Assembly: GCA_942159475.1 (NCBI GenBank)
Contig: OW804102.1
Span: forward strand, 20,402,684 to 20,466,683
From: Sthenelais limicola
Taxonomy: Eukaryota; Annelida; Polychaeta; Phyllodocida; Sigalionidae
Direction of reading: 5' to 3'
Length of the DNA stretch: 64,000 nucleotides
The notes below the pieces were generated by a model. That model ran no database searches and had not been told where the DNA came from. It saw only the letters and a program-made list of their open reading frames with translations. Below are positions 25,901 to 31,900 of the stretch, one piece after another; within the stretch, counting starts at the first letter, position 1; the number at the start of each line of letters is the position of its first letter. The position numbers and the translations under genes are program-made.

Positions 25901-28900
25901 CTGCTCTAGTAAGACTAGTGGGAATGTTAATAGTGGTTATCATAACCTGTACATGGGTTATTGTGAGAAGCAAGTAAAACATTTAAATACCAGAATATTT
26001 CTTTTTCAAATCTAATAACATCAAGATGTACCCTTTTAATGTTCAATCTGAATAATTATCAAGATATAAACATGAACTTACCGAACATTTGAAAGGTACA
26101 ATTGCCTTCCAATAGTGTAATGTTATCTAAGTAGACCTTGTGATTCGTCTGGTTCATCACAATAGCACTGAACTTGAGTGCATGGTAACCGTCGGGCAGG
26201 TCAAACGCCACCACGTGCCACTCAGCTCTCCTGTCTCCCATCAAGGTACATAGGTGGCGTTGCTGTGACGGCCCGCCCCCTGGTATCTGGAGGTGAATGT
26301 CCAGCTTCTCTCTACCAGAGAGGACGTAGGCCATGTGTAGGCACCCGGCCCCGGCCACTGTGAAAGGGGGAGACTCCAATATGGCCACACTCCCTGGTAG
26401 TGCACCCGATGCATCTACCGCCATGACATCACCCTTCCCTGCAGAATTGAGAGGTAAATTGACATGGAAATTACAACTAGTAGTAATTTAAAGGATTCCT
26501 TTATTGGGATCTTTCAGTTCCTACCTTCTGAAATATTTAGAGATTTCTTTGACGTTAAGACTTGTTCACGGCTTGTCTGAAATCTAAGGATGCCTCCTTT
26601 GGCAAATTTATAAAATTGAGTATAATATCTAATTGTTTAAGTGGCGGTGATCTGACTGATGTACAACACTGAATTGTCCTCTACCTGTGATGGACTGCAA
26701 TGACCATGCAGCAGTTCCTGGGTGCTGATATATGGGTGCTGTGTAGGAACAGTTCCAGTCGGCACTGAAGGTGCAGTTTACTGTTGGTCCAGGTTCTGGT
26801 ATAAAGAGAACATTCATTAATAGATATGCAACATGTAGAATATTTAAAGTATATTTTCCTTTAGGATAGAATCAAGGCAGATTCGATCCAATACATGAAA
26901 TCTACAACAAGGATAACAATATTTTATGCTTAGCCCTATTTTAATTTTTACATCTGTCATTGACTTAGTCATCTTAATTATTTTTTTATAGGAAAACAAT
27001 AGATGTAGCAACGTAAAACTATAAATATAGAGACAAGAACATGCTGTCCGGCTACCGTAGGTGTTTGTTGTTTTCTTTCTTTTTTACCAGGTCTATTCCA
27101 GCTGTATATATGTACAGCTAATATTTAGAACAGGGGAGTGTGGAAATGCCGGACACTCCAGGGTTATCACCCACAACATCATCCTACCACAGGGTCAAAG
27201 CCAGCTCTCTACACCGATGCACCATCTATATAATTACATTAATAATTTATATCCCGAATAATTAATATCGCTATAAAACACTCACCACATCCTATTTCAT
27301 CGCTGAGGTCACCGCAGTCGTTGACTCTGTCACAACGTGAAGCATTAGATATGCAACGTCCACTGTTACACGTAAATTCAACATCCCGACAAGCTGCAGG
27401 AACAGATTCAGTTATTTAGTTTTCAGTTAGTTGTCAGTTAGTGTCATGCAGTTGGTTAATCAATTAGTTAGTTTGTTATTACAGTAGCAAAGCGTGATTC
27501 TGCTGCTACTATCAATTTAATTTTTCATTCTTCACAGGGAAAAAACCGTTCTGCTCCCCAAAATGTATATATATTATATATATATCCAGATGCTAGAATC
27601 AATCCTGTAAGTTTTTCGCCTCAAGCTGCAAAGTGCCATTATAATTCCATTAAGACCGCAAAATGTCATTACATTCCTATTAAACCTCCTAGTCCTAGGC
27701 CAGGAAACCGAATAGCAAATTAGGCTGACATACCATTCTTATCTGATGTGAGATTATTCCGTAATGGTATAATATACTTACTGCAGTAAGTAATGTTGCA
27801 ATACTCCACGTGTCCGCTCAGATGGTCTGTAATACACCACGGTCCGTTAATATCGTCATCAGGATTCCGACAGTAATTTTCTTCATCCCTGATGTCCGTG
27901 GAAGCGAAGGTCCACAATTTGGGACGGCGGTCCTTGTCTATGCGGGCCCATTTGACACACTCCCTACCTGAACGAGCAACATTGGTTTTACCCCTGTAGC
28001 CCAGGCCTGAAGGCGTTTCCTTGCAGTCAGACTCCGGGGAAACTAAAAGAGAATTGATAATTATTTTGAAATAAAATCTCTATTGGAGATCCAATAAATT
28101 AATGAGAGTTTCAACTAGATAGTAGGTTGTTAAAGTTATAGGTGGGGCTTATTTAGTAACTGAATACATTTTTGCACCTATAAATTTGTTTCTTAAGTTA
28201 ATTATGGAAAGGTGGACACGATTTGCCAATAAGTAAGAAGTCTCGGAGTTGCCTGATTGTAAAAGATGAATATAATTACATGAGATGATAAAGAATTAAT
28301 CGTATTATAACAATTCTATTGGAGGGATTCTGGGGGAAAGATATCGCTAATGTCCTCCGCAATTAATCTCGTTCCATAAACATCTAGCGCCTTGTACCAT
28401 TTTCTCTATTTTTGATGTGTTACAGGAAAATGAGTCACGCGTGGCAAAAATAGATTTTGAGATATCATCATATCAAACATGTTGATATTTTGAAAATGTG
28501 AGATCAAGCCGAATCCAACTATAGTAAACAATATGGGATCTAATAAGTGTTTCTATATTTTAGGTTTATAATTTTCATTTTTGAAAAAAAAGTAAGCAAT
28601 ATTTCTAGGTGGACATTTACTAGTAAAGTAGCTAAATATACTCTACAAGATTAGAACTTTAGAAATGCATGGATCTATTTGATACTCTGTCTTGAAATTT
28701 GGGAAATGTATTCATGCTACAAACATTGTTAAGCATCCCAAAAATGAAAACATTCCCACAAAGACATCTTGTGAATAAAAGACATTGGCAAATATCAATT
28801 GTGGGACTTGTGACTCATTTTCCTGAAACACATCGCATTTATTCGATTTATTGGACGAGAAGCTCTCACCATGTGGACATTGGCCTATGTCGATGTCATC

Positions 28901-31900
28901 TATGGCTATGTTGACAGGCTTGGTACCGCCCGTGGGTGTCGCTGACGTGGCCTCGATCACTAGCCGGAAGTACTCGGCCGGAAGTTTGGCCATCCCTCGC
29001 TCCCATTCCAATGACTGTGACGACCTGTGTGCGCAGTGGGGGAAGTGGCAATAAGTGGATCAGCAAGTACCGTATTTCCCCGTTTATAAGCCTGCCCCGT
29101 TTGTAAGCCGGGTGGTAGAAACATTCTTATGGTAAAATAAGCACGATAATCCTTACCCCGTAATATAAGCCTGGTCTATCACCATTTGAAATTAATATAA
29201 GCCCGGGCTTATAAACGGGTAAGTACGGTATTTACATCACATGGGAAGAGTACTACACGAGTCCGAGCAATGCCGAGGCTTCTATCAGCCTGCCTTAATG
29301 TAAACAACGTTTCAAGTGATAAGTGAGGAATAAATGAGTGGTTATTGATGAGATGACTTACAGTAACATTGGATAGGATGGACATGGAAGAGGACTGGTA
29401 TGTGTGGACACAGCATAGTAATATTTCATGAACTTGGTTCCTTAGGATTTGTTTTTTAAATGTTTATCTTCAGTTGTTTTAAATATAAATTCCGTATTGC
29501 AGGGGGTATCTTGTTCCATTCTTGTATTGGCATGTGGTAGCTGACTGATTTTCGTTTTTCTTACAGTCTTAGACCCAAACTGCCTTATGATGTTAGCATA
29601 ATCCTTGTGTTTCTAAGCGGTACATTGCAAGTTTTCTTCATGTTCAGTGTTTTTTGCAAGGAAAGTCAGAAGAAAATCTTTTCAATACTATCGGTTTTCA
29701 TCGGTTTCTTACGGCGGATTGAACCAAAACCGATGAAAATCAAACAGGTCGGATTATCGTGTTTACCCCTTCGGTGTGTTTGGTTTGTGTAAAAAATGCC
29801 AACAGGAGACATAACGTACTGATGGTACCGACGGCTCTCTATATATACCAAATGCCCAGAATTATTGCTCGGTTTCTTGGTAAAACCGATGGAGCAAAAA
29901 TTCATATTGGGACCAGTGGCACACTCCCATAAACATGAGCTATATAGGGATGAAAGATTACCTGCGACTCCATATGGTGGAGAGGCGTTGATTGACACGA
30001 AGCTTGATGTTGAGAGTGCCCCCTTGTATCTGGTGGTGGAACCGTATACATGTATTGTTGTCTGCCCGGATGTATGGCGATGTTATGTGGGCTGCCACTG
30101 TGCGCAGAGTCTGCCTGCTCACACCCAGGTACCGCCCTTCCCCTGAAATATAGTTATGCAATATAGCTATACATAATCCAACAGATCTTTGAAGGAACAC
30201 AATATCAAAGATGTACTCAGATGTACATCACTATAGTTTTGTCAGCATTTTTTCAGCCTAATTTAGCAGAATTACTTAATGTGTAGCTCTCTAGATGTGA
30301 ATTCTTTACATTTTATGACGACCTGAGCCATATGGAGGTCTTCGTATTGTTTGCCTATTATACATTAATTTTTCCCTCCACAAATATTGTGGTAAATGCC
30401 ACCACAAACAAAACGTGCTGGAAGAAATGCGGCTCACATGTACATTCACAAATTCAGGTGTAAATTGGGCTTTAACGTTAGCATTGCGCATGTCAAACTC
30501 GTTACTGTGATCATGTGACCTTATCCCCAGTCGTGAATTATTGTGGCGGAATATGAAAACTATTGGCTTGCTGCAAGTGAACTCCTAAGTGCCCATAGCA
30601 TTAACACTTATAAGAGATTGCTCTGTTTACATAGTACTTGATGTTAAATTGTTTATATTAAATTTCAGGCTTCTATAGCGGTTTAGAGATTGATTCAATA
30701 AACATCTTTCATGGACACGATTCTTCTTGAGCCAACAATGAATTTGATAGATAATGTAGTGAAATTTGCATAAAATGTGGGATTTCAGCATCAATCCAAT
30801 GTTATTAAGAGGTGAAGTGTATACATACGTGTCATTGTACTATGGTCATAACCCGGAACATCTGTGGACGGTCGATCTTGTCCCCGTAATCGGGCCCACT
30901 TTATAGGCTTTTGATTATCCACAACAAATTTACAAAAATCTTTTTCAAAATCGCATTCTGCTGACGTTTGGACTAGAAAATAGAAAATAAACCCATGTAA
31001 CCGTTATTGTTACTATGCAATGGATACATAGCTGCTTATATTATGCAGGGCAGTACAAAGTCAGGTTTTTACTAATACGTGTATAGGTCTTCCCACTGTT
31101 ATCATCCTTACTCATGGGAGAGGGAAGGGGGAAGGTAGGGAAAAGAAGAGAGGGAGAGGGAGAGACAGAAGAGGGGAAGGGAGGAGAAACAAAGGGGCGG
31201 AGTATGAGACACAGAGAAGAGGGGAGGGATAGAGTGTAGGACAGAGGGGGGAGAAGGGGAGATGGAGGAGGGAGAGAGTGAAGGGGAGAGGGAGGAAGAT
31301 AGGCAGGGGGAGAGAGCGAAGAGGGGGAATGGGAGTGAAAAAAAGGGGCGGAATGGAGGCCAGAGGGGGAGAGTGAAGAAGGAAAAGGAGGGAGTGACAG
31401 GGGAAGGTGCAGGGAGAGAGGGGGACCGTCCGAAAGACGGGTACTTTGCTAGTTCTCATTATAAATGGGTAGAATATAGTCCGGTTGGTGCTGGAACAAC
31501 TGCCTATCACTTTCAGAGACTTACTGAACAGACATTGGCCATTGGCGATGCCCTTAAATATATTTTCGCTGGGTTTACAAAGCTAAAAGCAAAAAATCTT
31601 GAAAGTGTTTCAACAAGGTTGCCACATTTATCCTCAAATATTAAAAGTGAAATTTCAATGGCTACCATTAGATCCGAAGCAGTTTTAGTAAGTGTTCTTG
31701 ACATTTGATTCTCATCAGGTAAATCTAGAAATAATATTCAGACTGACGTTTCCATTAGGCAATCACAGAGAGAGAGAGAGATAGAGAGAGAGAGAGTCCA
31801 TTATAAAGGCTACTTCTGTGCGCAGAAGTTATAGTATGTGCATGTAAGTTCCACGTAACCTTGCGTGGTGTTATCAGGGAAAAAGTACAAAGTTGTAATT

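Noticed and set aside
31112..31510. Pro/Leu/Ser-rich frame on the minus strand and Glu/Gly/Arg-rich frame on the plus strand
   Set aside because: Both are translations of the purine tract.
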